Assembly: GCA_034434335.1 (NCBI GenBank)
Contig: DAOTZS010000063.1
Span: 1 to 21,125, forward strand
Direction of reading: 5' to 3'
DNA length: 21,125 nucleotides
From: DAOTZS01 sp034434335
GTDB lineage: Bacteria > Chloroflexota > Anaerolineae > CG2-30-64-16
Shown piece after piece: positions 1-7,311 of the stretch. The notes below the pieces were generated by a model, which saw only the letters and a program-made list of their open reading frames with translations, did not search any database and was not told the origin of the DNA. How positions within the stretch are numbered: position 1 is the stretch's first letter; each line of letters begins with the position of its first letter. The translations under genes were made by a program, and so were the position numbers.

Positions 1-3
1 GAA

Positions 4-522
4 TTGCGACGACACCATAGCCATCATCGGCAGCCAGGCCCGGTGCGACGCTTCCTGCGTGCCTACCTCTTCGAGATCATCTGGCTGTTGGTGGTGGCCT
101 TTGGCATCTTCTTGCTCGTCGAGCGCATGCAAATCCGCCAGACGCTGGCACGCTGGCTGCTGGCGGTCCTGCAGGTGGTGGTGCGCGGCCTGAGCCAGCT
201 CGACAATGTGCTGGCCAGGTTCCTTGCCACCCTCACCCTCTCCAATGCCATTGGCTATGTGCTGATATTGGCCGCGCTGATCGCCATAGTATGGCGAACG
301 CGCTGGCGCCTGATGCGCACCCCTTCTCTGACCGCGCTCCGTTGCCCCCACTGCGACGGCGAGATCCATCGGGTGCACCGCCACGCCCTTGACCACCTCA
401 TCAGTTGGGTTGTGCCTGTGCATCGCTACCGCTGCTCTAACCGCGCCTGTCGTTGGTCAGGGCTGCGGGTGGTAGGGGCGGTCAGCCGGCATGGCCGCAG
501 CGCCCCTCCGCCTGGGCGCTGA
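4..522 (+). CDS. Small membrane protein with C-terminal zinc ribbon (5' end uncertain)
   Basis: The protein is about 172 aa if it starts at the TTG at position 4. The frame is open to the window edge, so the true start may lie upstream. Two hydrophobic segments, near residues 22-39 and 81-97, look like membrane helices. The cytoplasmic-looking C-terminus has a Cys pair CPHC (C114, C117) and a second pair C144/C149 (CSNRAC), about 27 residues apart, as in a zinc ribbon. N- and C-termini are rich in Arg and His. The stop lies 11 bases before the murE ATG, so it is probably cotranscribed with murE. I do not recognise the family; function is unknown. Coding is supported by the ordered hydrophobic and Cys pattern and the tight spacing to murE. 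Confidence 0.65.
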   Translation: MRRHHSHHRQPGPVRRFLRAYLFEIIWLLVVAFGIFLLVERMQIRQTLARWLLAVLQVVVRGLSQLDNVLARFLATLTLSNAIGYVLILAALIAIVWRTRWRLMRTPSLTALRCPHCDGEIHRVHRHALDHLISWVVPVHRYRCSNRACRWSGLRVVGAVSRHGRSAPPPGR

Positions 523-533
523 AGATTGTTCCC

Positions 534-2225
534 ATGCAGTTGGCGCAACTTCTGGCTGATCTCCCCCGTGTGCTAGCCCAAACCGGCGACCTGGCCACCC
601 CCATCACTGCCATTACCGCCGATTCACGTCAGATAACCCCGGGCGCTCTGTTCGTGGCCTACCGCGGGGTAACCGCCGATGGTCACCGCTTCATCCCTGA
701 CGCGCTGGCGCGCGGCGCGGCCGCGGTAGTGGGTGAGGAGCCAGGTCTTGACCTGCCCGTGCCGTACATCCAGGTGGCCGACGGCCGTGAGGCCCTGGCC
801 TGGCTGGCCGCGGCCTGGCACGGTCACCCCAGCCGGAGTATGGCGTTGGTGGGCATCACCGGCACCGATGGCAAGACCACCACCGCCAACCTGCTCTACA
901 GCATCCTCAAGGCCGCCGGCCGACGCGCCGGCCTGATCAGCACCGTTAACGCGGTGATCGGCGAGCAGGTTTATGATACCGGCCTGCACACCACCACCCC
1001 TGACGCGCCGGACGTGCAACGTTACCTGGCGCAGATGCGTGACGCCGGGGCCGAGGTCGCCGTGCTGGAGGCTACTTCGCATGGCCTGGCCCAGCACCGG
1101 GTAAGTGCTTGCGCCTTCGACGTGGCCGTGATCACCAACATCACCCACGAGCACCTGGACTTCCACGGCAGCTATGAAGCGTACCGCGACGCCAAAGCGC
1201 TCCTGTTCCGCTCCCTGACCGCACAGAAACCAGGTCTCTTGCCGAAACCCGGCTTCCCAGATCTGCCCAAGACCGCCGTCCTGAACCGCGACGACAGCTC
1301 CTTCGAGTTCCTGGCCGCCATCCCGGCCGAGCGGGTGATCACCTACGGGGTGGGAGAGGGAGAGAGTGTCAAATTGGCAGATTGGCAAAGTGGGGGCACA
1401 GGCCTCACAGACGTTACAACCTGTCGGCCCTCCGCGAGCTATGTATCTGCGGTGGACTTGACTGCACGTAATATCCGGCACTCCCCCTCTGGAATACAGT
1501 TTGACCTTTGCCTTTCTGCCGCCCCCCCGATCCATCAATCTACCATCCTCTCTCTCACATCCCCTCTTGTTGGCGCGTTCAACGTGTACAACATCCTGGC
1601 TGCCACCGGAGCTGCGCTGGCGCTAGGGGTTGGGCCAGATGCCATCCAGGCGGGGGTGGCGGAGATGAAGGGGGTTCCGGGCCGCATGGAGCGCGTCGTC
1701 CGGGGGCAGCCGTTCACCGCCATCGTGGATTTCGCGCATACGCCCAATGCACTGGCCCGCGCGCTGGAGACGGGCCGGGAACTGGTTGGGGCCGGCGGCC
1801 GGGTGATCGCAGTCTTCGGTTGCGCCGGCCTGCGTGATCGGGAAAAGCGCCGGCTGATGGGAGAGGTGGCCAGCCGTCTGGCCGATATGAGCGTGGTGAC
1901 GGCCGAAGACCCGCGCACCGAAGAGCTGGCCGCCATCATGGCCGAGACGGCTGCGGCCCTGGCTGCCGGCGGGCGGGAGGAAGGCCGCGACTTCGTGCGT
2001 ATCGCCGATCGCCAGCGCGCCATCCTCCACGCCGTGCGTCTGGCCCGTCCCGGCGATGTAGTGCTGGTCTGCGGCAAGGGCCATGAGCAGTCCATGTGCT
2101 TTGGGGAGACAGAATACCCCTGGCGCGACCAGGATGCCCTGGCGTGGGCACTGGACACCCTGCGCGGGGCTGCAACAGACGTGCCACCCTTTGTCCTGCC
2201 CACCTGGGCTGTCCAGAACGGCTGA
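534..2225 (+). CDS. murE: UDP-N-acetylmuramyl-tripeptide synthetase (MurE ligase)
   Basis: This cytoplasmic Mur ligase adds the third residue (meso-DAP, Lys or Orn depending on lineage) to UDP-MurNAc-L-Ala-D-Glu using ATP. It is 563 aa from the ATG at 534; an in-frame upstream GTG at 453 would overlap the previous gene and adds 27 residues with no Mur similarity. Visible motifs: P-loop GITGTDGKTT near residues 107-116, HTTTPD, EATSHGL, ITNITHEHLDFHGSYE with the carbamylated-Lys region DAKALLF, GAFNVYN at about 347, DFAHTPNAL, and KGHEQS near the C-terminus. Two oddities: the usual GCGGDRD is GCAGLRD, and the DNPR substrate motif is EDPRTE, so the third amino acid cannot be assigned safely. 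Between TYG (272) and GAFN (347) there is an extra segment of roughly 30 residues compared with typical MurE. Family identification is firm. Confidence 0.95.
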   Translation: MQLAQLLADLPRVLAQTGDLATPITAITADSRQITPGALFVAYRGVTADGHRFIPDALARGAAAVVGEEPGLDLPVPYIQVADGREALAWLAAAWHGHPSRSMALVGITGTDGKTTTANLLYSILKAAGRRAGLISTVNAVIGEQVYDTGLHTTTPDAPDVQRYLAQMRDAGAEVAVLEATSHGLAQHRVSACAFDVAVITNITHEHLDFHGSYEAYRDAKALLFRSLTAQKPGLLPKPGFPDLPKTAVLNRDDSSFEFLAAIPAERVITYGVGEGESVKLADWQSGGTGLTDVTTCRPSASYVSAVDLTARNIRHSPSGIQFDLCLSAAPPIHQSTILSLTSPLVGAFNVYNILAATGAALALGVGPDAIQAGVAEMKGVPGRMERVVRGQPFTAIVDFAHTPNALARALETGRELVGAGGRVIAVFGCAGLRDREKRRLMGEVASRLADMSVVTAEDPRTEELAAIMAETAAALAAGGREEGRDFVRIADRQRAILHAVRLARPGDVVLVCGKGHEQSMCFGETEYPWRDQDALAWALDTLRGAATDVPPFVLPTWAVQNG

Positions 2226-2284
2226 GGTCGTTACTACGAAGCAAATCGCCGCTGTCCGGCAGCAAGATGGCGGGCCCCTCAGAT

Positions 2285-2312
2285 TTGACTTCTCCCCTAC
2301 CCGGAGTAGAAT
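2285..2312 (+). promoter_or_regulatory. Sigma-70-type promoter downstream of murE
   Basis: TTGACT (2285-2290), a 16-bp spacer, then TAGAAT (2307-2312). Transcription would start near 2319. No gene begins until mgtE at 3177, so the promoter faces the structured non-coding stretch. Confidence 0.5.
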
Positions 2313-2318
2313 TGGCCC

Positions 2319-2657
2319 GACATGATCCAAGAGGTTCTGGCTTGTGAGGGGTGGCTGTCAAGGCCAGTGCTTCACCTCAAATCTATGCCACTGGCAGTTA
2401 CAGCCTAAAGAGTCGTAGTCAGAGTACCGATGTCAACTGATTCTGTTTCTGGTAGTACCTTCCCGGCAAGGAGCCGGGCAGCCAAACACAGCAGAGGCCG
2501 GCGCGTCACCGGCTCTCATACCCTGCTTCTGACCTCGCAGTGACCCTCTTATCCCGGGCCTGAAGCTCCAGGCCCCGCCGGGTCACCTGCGGGCAGCATG
2601 CAGGTGAGCCGGCGACATGCAGAGCCTGTCTCCTTGAGAGCCTGATCCACTTTTGGG
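2319..2657 (+). ncRNA. Candidate structured RNA, family not recognised
   Basis: This gene-free stretch follows a promoter-like site and folds on paper into nested stems. The ends pair: 2333-2349 (GGTTCTGGCTTGTGAGG) with 2632-2648, 14 of 17 positions counting three G-U pairs. Inside are 2353-2358/2400-2405 plus 2363-2369/2389-2395 (6 and 7 perfect pairs flanking a symmetrical 4x4 internal loop), 2462-2467/2473-2478 (CCCGGC/GCCGGG), 2493-2501/2509-2516 with one bulge, and 2540-2546/2580-2586 enclosing 2556-2562/2569-2575. A further hairpin 2584-2590/2600-2606 competes with the last outer stem. I looked for RNase P, tmRNA, SRP RNA and M-box signatures and saw none. The 3' end abuts a MITE insertion. 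No convincing reading frame is present. Expression and conservation are untested, so this is an inference from pairing. Confidence 0.4.
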
Positions 2658-2821
2658 GTAACTATTCAGGCCGATTGAAATCGCCCCTCCTGGGCACTTC
2701 GTGCCTGGTGTCGGCCTCCGCCGACACCCTTATGTATTTGCATCGTGAGAGAGGTCGGCGAAGGCCGACCTCTGGCCGCAGGCCCAAAAAGGGTGACTTC
2801 CAGTCACCGCTGAATAGTTAC
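2658..2821 (+). mobile_element. IS66-like MITE, copy 1 (164 bp)
   Basis: Terminal inverted repeats GTAACTATTCAG / CTGAATAGTTAC bound the element. Flanks are CTTTTGGG (2650-2657) and CTTTTTGGG (2822-2830), an 8-bp target duplication differing by one T in a homopolymer. The inside is a run of small hairpins: GGCAC/GTGCC, GTGTCGGC/GCCGACAC, AGGTCGGC/GCCGACCT, GGCC/GGCC and GGTGACT/AGTCACC. It has no transposase and is near-identical to the copy at 9259-9421. Confidence 0.9.
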
Positions 2822-2849
2822 CTTTTTGGGTGTCTGAGCGCTCCAGACC

Positions 2850-3112
2850 CCCCTATTGTGGCTTAATAAATCATTCCGGCAATGGCCGAAGAGGTGTTTT
2901 GCCCCCTCCCCCTGGCCTAGGGGATTGAAGAGGGGTTTTGTGGCGGCGGCCTTCGGCCGCCGCCACAAAACCCTTTCCCTACCCCCTCCCCTCTCTCACC
3001 GCCGAAAGCGAACGAGAGAGGGGAGGGGCGGGTGGGGTGAGGGCCACGGCCTGGGAAGCCTTGCCCCAGGGGCGAAGGATTGCTGGAATAATTTCTCGAG
3101 TTGCAATAGGGG
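2850..3112. repeat. Hairpin-rich inverted-repeat element upstream of mgtE
   Basis: The ends 2850-2883 and 3079-3112 are inverted repeats matching at 26 of 34 positions, with a perfect outer 9 bp (CCCCTATTG ... CAATAGGGG). Inside are a 19-bp stem with a 3-nt loop (2933-2951/2955-2973) and a 15-bp stem (2983-2997/3014-3028). The left ~45 bp and the right part (GTGAGGGCCAC, GGGAAGCCTTGCC) recur diverged at 6076-6250. No clear target duplication is visible. It looks like a second MITE family, or a palindromic intergenic repeat, lying 55 bp from the mgtE ribosome binding site. Confidence 0.65.
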
Positions 3113-3176
3113 ATCTGAGGAGAGGCTCTGGCCCGCTTTCTGCTGTCATAATCACGACTTTTGCGTGGAGGCAGTC

Positions 3177-4541
3177 ATGGAGCGGGTTTTTCAGATTAAC
3201 CTCGATGACGTGCTCAAGTTAGTGCGCGGTGCCCTGGAAAGCGGCAACCAGGCCCAGGCCATTGCCATCATCCAGGCATTGCGGCCTGCCGACCAGGCCG
3301 ATGTATTTTCTGAACTGGCAGAAGAAGACCGCACCAACCTCCTGCCCAACCTGGCCCCAGCCGACTCGGCCGACATTCTAGAGGAACTGGAAGACGAGAC
3401 AGCAGCCGAGCTGGCCGAATCCCTTTCCGACACCGATCTGGCGCGCATTGTGGATGAGATGGAGCCTGATGAAGCCGCCGACCTCTTGGGCGATCTGCCG
3501 GAAGAGCGCGCGGAGACCATCCTCAAAAGCCTGGAGGACCCCGAAGAGGTGCGCCCGCTGTTGATGCACGCCGACGAGAGTGCCGGCGGCCTGATGACCA
3601 CCGATTTCCTCGTGCTGCGGCCGAAGATGCGGGTCAGCGAAGCATTGGCTGCGGTGCGCGAGCTGGCCCCCACCGATACGGCCGAGACTTTGTACAACCT
3701 TTACGTGGTCAACGGCAACGGCGTCCTGGTCGGCGTGGTCAACCTCTACCGCCTCCTCCGGGCCGACCCTTCCGCGCGGGTTGAGGATGTGATGGACCCA
3801 GATGTGATCCATGTGCGCGCTGACGAAGATCGAGAGGTGGCAGCGAAGCTGATGTCCCGTTATGATCTGCTCTCCCTGCCGGTGGTGGATGAGCGAAATA
3901 GGATCCTGGGCATCATCACCCACGATGACTTCGTGCAGATAGTCGAGGAAGAGGTAACAGAAGATATCCAGCGGTTCGGTGGTTCATCTCCCCTGGAGGG
4001 GGCTTACCTGGAAACACCGGTAACACGGGTGGCCCGCCGGCGAGCCGGCTGGCTCCTACTGCTCTTTGTCACGGAGAGCCTTACGGGCAGTGTGTTGCGG
4101 ATTTTCGAGCACGAATTGCAGGCGGTTGTGGCCCTTACCTTCTTCATCCCCTTGCTGATTGGCACCGGGGGCAACGCCGGCTCCCAGACCACCAGTACCA
4201 TCATCCGTGGGATCGCCACCGGCGATATCCGGCTGAAAGATGGCCTCAGGGTTTTGTGGCACGAGCTGCGGGTAGGTATCCTGTTGGGGGCCGCTATGGC
4301 GGCAACTGGTTTCATCCGGGCCCTGCTCTGGGGAACACCGCAGGACGTGGCCCTTTCTGTAGCTGCCGCCCTCCTGATGGTGGTGACCTGGGCCAACCTG
4401 ATCGGCTCGCTGCTGCCCTTGCTGGCCAGCAAGTTTCATATTGATCCGGCGATCGTCTCAGGGCCCCTCATGAGCACGTTGGTAGATGCTACGGGGTTGT
4501 TGATCTATCTGGGTGCAGCCAAGGCGATCCTGGGTCTTTGA
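3177..4541 (+). CDS. mgtE: Magnesium transporter MgtE
   Basis: This inner-membrane Mg2+-selective channel is gated by cytoplasmic Mg2+ sensing. The ATG at 3177 is preceded by GGAGG (3167-3171) at 5 nt and gives 454 aa, the usual MgtE length; the frame stays open upstream to 2856 only because it crosses the repeat element. Domains in order: an acidic superhelical N domain (about 10-130, with repeated A-D-(I/L/V)-L and LPEE motifs), a CBS pair (about 135-255), then five membrane segments from residue 289 to the end. The signature GTGGNAGSQ lies near residue 330 and the ion-path segments ANLIGSLLPLL and PAIVSGPLMSTLVDATG follow. It converges with the CHAT gene, with only 15 bp between stops. I found no M-box leader, so Mg2+ control is probably through the protein's own CBS/N domain. 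Confidence 0.95.
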   Translation: MERVFQINLDDVLKLVRGALESGNQAQAIAIIQALRPADQADVFSELAEEDRTNLLPNLAPADSADILEELEDETAAELAESLSDTDLARIVDEMEPDEAADLLGDLPEERAETILKSLEDPEEVRPLLMHADESAGGLMTTDFLVLRPKMRVSEALAAVRELAPTDTAETLYNLYVVNGNGVLVGVVNLYRLLRADPSARVEDVMDPDVIHVRADEDREVAAKLMSRYDLLSLPVVDERNRILGIITHDDFVQIVEEEVTEDIQRFGGSSPLEGAYLETPVTRVARRRAGWLLLLFVTESLTGSVLRIFEHELQAVVALTFFIPLLIGTGGNAGSQTTSTIIRGIATGDIRLKDGLRVLWHELRVGILLGAAMAATGFIRALLWGTPQDVALSVAAALLMVVTWANLIGSLLPLLASKFHIDPAIVSGPLMSTLVDATGLLIYLGAAKAILGL

Positions 4542-4556
4542 GTGTCAGGCGCGCTG

Positions 4557-5927
4557 TCAAGCGCTAGAGGACGGGGCCAAAGCCAGGGCCGCGTCCAGCG
4601 CGGCCAGGCGCCGTTGGATAAGGGCCAGGCCCCGCCCGGCGGCCTGACGCGCCTCCGGTGTTGGATCGCTCAGGTGGGCCTGGTACATCTGTTGGGCCTG
4701 CTCCAACCGCTCTCGCCACCGCTCCAGCGCCGTGCGATCGGCCAGCGCCCAGTCCTCGTCCCAGGCAGTACTGCTTTCCAGAGAAGCGACCAGGCGAGCG
4801 CATGGCGAGAGTTCCGAGCCGCTATCATCCGCGGCCGCCAGAATGGGCCTAGGTGCCAAGGAGAAGATCACGCTATCGGGGGTATGCGTGTAAAGCACCG
4901 GTGCCGCGAATCCCCTTTGGCCCGGATAGCAGATGGCCAACATATTGCGGGCATGCGTCACGGCCACATCTACCCGGCCGGCGTTCTCGCCCAGGCAGAG
5001 CCGGCGGTAAAACTCTCGGGCGAACGCCGCCCCCATCTGATCGCTGAGAGGGTACTGCATGGCGATCACCGCGGGGAGACCCCTGCGCAGCAGCGCCGGC
5101 GTCAGGCCGCCAAAGGCCCGCGCATCGTCCACCCGCCCGCCGCTGCAGGTGTTCAACACCACCAGCTTCAGATGACAATGGTTGAGGGTCAGACGTGCCA
5201 GCGTCTCATCATCCACCCAATCGGGGGAGCCATCTGGCTGATTGAGGACGATATACCCTTTGCCATCCACAAAGCCGCCGTGGCCCGCGAAATGCACAAT
5301 ATCACACCCGCTGAGCAGCAGGGCATCAGCCAGATGAGCGCGCGTGACGATCCCCTCCAGGACGTGGAGATGGAGTGCACCGCGCAAGGGCGCCAGTGCC
5401 TCTTCGATCAGCCGGTGCTCCAGGGCCAGATCGAGCTCTGCGCTGTAGGGGAGGACCAGAAGCAGCTTCAACGGCCATTCAGCCTGCTGATCTACCAGCC
5501 CACCGAAGCGGTCGGCCTGGTCCAGGAACCGTACCAGGGGGGTGAGGGTCGAAGTGGCAAACCAGTGATCACGCTGCGGATCCCATAGCAGTTCCCAGGG
5601 CCAGGCACTGATCTCCGGGGGGTCAATGCTCAGGCGCAGGCGCAGGCCGCGGCCCATCTGCCCGGCGCGGTCCCAGGCGATGCGCAGATGCCCCTCCACG
5701 GGGCCCTGCCCCAGCCAACGGAAGAGAGCCCGGCCGGCTTCCCGCAAGACTGCTCCGTCGTCCCCTGCCGGAGGCGAGCTCGCTACCCGGGCAAGTAGAG
5801 CCTTCAGTTCGCTGTCCGGTGGTGGCAAGATCGCAGTAACGCGGCCAAGCCCCTGGGCCACCGCAAATACCGGATACCCTGCTTCAGTCCGCTCAGCGAT
5901 GGTGACTGTAAAGTCATTGTATAGCAC
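4557..5927 (-). CDS. CHAT-domain (caspase-like) protein
   Basis: The protein is 456 aa from a GTG start, with GGAGGGAGG (complement of 5933-5941) 5 nt upstream on the minus strand. The C-terminal two thirds is a CHAT/caspase-fold peptidase domain: the catalytic His lies in HFAGHGGF (H216) and the catalytic Cys in LNTCSGG (C261), both intact, followed by AFGGLTPALLRRGLPAVIAMQ, GAAFAREFYRRL and the final strand before ~residue 350. The N-terminal ~150 residues are a beta-rich region often seen before CHAT, and residues ~380-445 are helical and charged. No TPR or WD repeats, signal peptide or membrane segment are seen. CHAT proteins act as proteases in bacterial signalling and some abortive-defence systems (e.g. 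with gasdermins or type III-E CRISPR), but no such partner is adjacent. Substrate and role are unknown. Confidence 0.85.
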   Translation of the reverse strand: MLYNDFTVTIAERTEAGYPVFAVAQGLGRVTAILPPPDSELKALLARVASSPPAGDDGAVLREAGRALFRWLGQGPVEGHLRIAWDRAGQMGRGLRLRLSIDPPEISAWPWELLWDPQRDHWFATSTLTPLVRFLDQADRFGGLVDQQAEWPLKLLLVLPYSAELDLALEHRLIEEALAPLRGALHLHVLEGIVTRAHLADALLLSGCDIVHFAGHGGFVDGKGYIVLNQPDGSPDWVDDETLARLTLNHCHLKLVVLNTCSGGRVDDARAFGGLTPALLRRGLPAVIAMQYPLSDQMGAAFAREFYRRLCLGENAGRVDVAVTHARNMLAICYPGQRGFAAPVLYTHTPDSVIFSLAPRPILAAADDSGSELSPCARLVASLESSTAWDEDWALADRTALERWRERLEQAQQMYQAHLSDPTPEARQAAGRGLALIQRRLAALDAALALAPSSSA

Positions 5928-6075
5928 CGCTGCCTCCCTCCAAGGAGCCTTTCACATCTGCCTCGGTCTCACTCTCTCACAAGTGTAGGTTTTTGCGCCG
6001 GGTGAACCCGGCTCAGCCCCGTTTAAGGCGTTAGCCTCTCTTTGGGACGAAGCGCTGCCTGATAGCCCGGCGATG

Positions 6076-6250
6076 TTGTGGCTTATTAAACTATTCCGGC
6101 ATAGCTGAAGAGGTGTTTTGACCCCCCTCACCCCATCTGTCCCCCCTCTCCCTGGCCTTACGGCCGGGGGGAGGGGGCAGGTGGTAAGGTGAGGGCCACA
6201 GCCCGGGAAGCCTTGCCTCGGAGGCAAAGCAACAGATTGTAGGAACCCAG
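6076..6250. repeat. Diverged second copy of the mgtE-upstream repeat
   Basis: The left end TTGTGGCTTATTAAA...ATTCCGGCAT and AGAGGTGTTTTG match 2856-2900, and GGTGAGGGCCACAGCC plus GGGAAGCCTTGCC match 3037-3065. The middle differs but again forms a long imperfect C-rich/G-rich hairpin around GGCCTTACGGCC. The right end is degraded. The remainder of the 5928-6310 spacer holds only a small GCCGGG/CCCGGC hairpin (5997-6012) and no gene. Confidence 0.6.
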
Positions 6251-6310
6251 GCGGTTACCCCTTTAGATAATAGCTTTTTCTGGTCATAAGTATATGCCAG
6301 ACCGGGCAAA

Positions 6311-6339
6311 TTGACAAGCTTCCCGCCACAGGCTAGAAT
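6311..6339 (+). promoter_or_regulatory. Near-consensus sigma-70 promoter
   Basis: TTGACA (6311-6316), exactly 17 bp, TAGAAT (6334-6339). It lies 31 bp before the ATG of the membrane protein, with AGGAGGT (6354-6360) in between, so the leader is short. It probably drives 6370-8985. Confidence 0.8.
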
Positions 6340-6369
6340 GGGCCGACCTCTGGAGGAGGTGCCGGGACG

Positions 6370-7290
6370 ATGACCGCCAATTACCTTGATCGGGTGAGCG
6401 TGCTGGTGTGGGTGGTGCTGATGGGTCTGGCAGCCCAAAGGTTTCTGAGCCTGCCAGCCCGGGTTTGGACTGCCATCCTTTTCGGCTCGCCTGTCACCCT
6501 GACGGTTACTGCCAATGCCATCCTGGGCATCCTGCTGGTCGGGTTGGTGGTCAGCGGTACCGAGGCAGTCGTGCGTGCTCATCCTCGTAGCCGGGGCAAT
6601 CCAGATGAAGCGCCCGCCGAGCGAGCTCTTCCTGCGCCCACGTGGCCGGCCGGGCCGGTCCGGGTAGCCCCCGGGCTTGGGAGCATGGCCGGCCAGTACC
6701 GGGCCCTGGCCACCGGCCATTGGGTCTTCTGGTCGCTGCCCATCGCGCTGGTGATCGTGGCTCTCCTGCTGCTGCCGGTTGCCCCTACGCGGCTGTACTG
6801 GCTGCTGGGGTTGCTCCTCACGGGCCTGGCCCTCGGCCTGAGCCTGGCCGGGTTATACCACACGATAGACCCTTTCGCCCCGGGTTACCGGCGGGCGCGG
6901 CTGGGCATGAATGCCCTGACTTATGGGGTGGCACTTCTGCTCTTCCTGGTGGTATATCGCACGCGTGTGCGCAGCATCATCTCGGCCACTGAGATCATGC
7001 TGTTGAGCGGGCTGCTGGCCCTGGAGCTCCTCAGGGGCAGCGAGCGCCCCACCTTCCTGGTCACCCTCTATGCCGGCATCACCGGGTTGGTCCTGGGCCA
7101 GGCAACGTGGGCGCTCAACTACTGGCGGCTGGACAGCCTCAGCGGGGGGCTGATCCTGCTCTTGCTCTTCTACAACATCGTGGGGTTGGCGCAACATGCG
7201 TTGCAGGGCCGCATTAGCCGGCGCATTGTGCTCGAATTTGGGCTGATCACCATCGCTGCCCTGGCGCTCATCTGGGAGCTCACGCCGTAA
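6370..7290 (+). CDS. Polytopic membrane protein of unknown function
   Basis: The protein is 306 aa. The ATG at 6370 is set by the strong AGGAGGT at 6354-6360, 9 nt upstream. Hydrophobicity suggests about eight or nine membrane helices: near residues 9-24, 33-62, 117-136, 141-163, 183-198, 204-222, 230-250, 258-276 and 285-303. A Pro/Arg-rich loop (about 70-110) separates the first two helices from the rest and probably faces the cytoplasm. No transporter signature, catalytic motif or cysteine pair is visible. It lies 21 bp upstream of the ProRS-like gene on the same strand and likely shares its promoter. It resembles uncharacterised Chloroflexota membrane proteins in style, but I cannot place it in a family. 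Confidence 0.8.
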   Translation: MTANYLDRVSVLVWVVLMGLAAQRFLSLPARVWTAILFGSPVTLTVTANAILGILLVGLVVSGTEAVVRAHPRSRGNPDEAPAERALPAPTWPAGPVRVAPGLGSMAGQYRALATGHWVFWSLPIALVIVALLLLPVAPTRLYWLLGLLLTGLALGLSLAGLYHTIDPFAPGYRRARLGMNALTYGVALLLFLVVYRTRVRSIISATEIMLLSGLLALELLRGSERPTFLVTLYAGITGLVLGQATWALNYWRLDSLSGGLILLLLFYNIVGLAQHALQGRISRRIVLEFGLITIAALALIWELTP

Positions 7291-7311
7291 TCGGGCAGAG
7301 AGGCTTAGCCA

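Noticed and set aside
624..1538. 304-codon minus-strand frame inside murE
   Set aside because: It is antisense to conserved MurE motifs and lacks any domain or ribosome binding site.
2319..2657. RNase P RNA or tmRNA
   Set aside because: No GAGGAAAGTCC-type core and no tRNA-like ends or tag reading frame were seen.
2675..2866. Short frames within the MITE copies (also 9267-9464)
   Set aside because: They consist of hairpin repeat sequence and are not preserved between copies 1-4.
2856..3176. In-frame N-terminal extension of mgtE by 107 codons
   Set aside because: It runs through an inverted-repeat element, has no MgtE similarity, and the ATG at 3177 has GGAGG at the right distance.
2226..3176. 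Mg2+ (M-box) or cobalamin riboswitch upstream of mgtE
   Set aside because: The conserved core segments of these riboswitches are not present; a GCCACTGG string alone is not enough.
4542..5588. 348-codon plus-strand frame opposite the CHAT gene
   Set aside because: The minus strand encodes a full CHAT domain with catalytic motifs; this frame is its antisense and has no recognisable features.
5997..6012. GCCGGG-TGAA-CCCGGC as a terminator
   Set aside because: There is no T-run on the downstream side in either direction.
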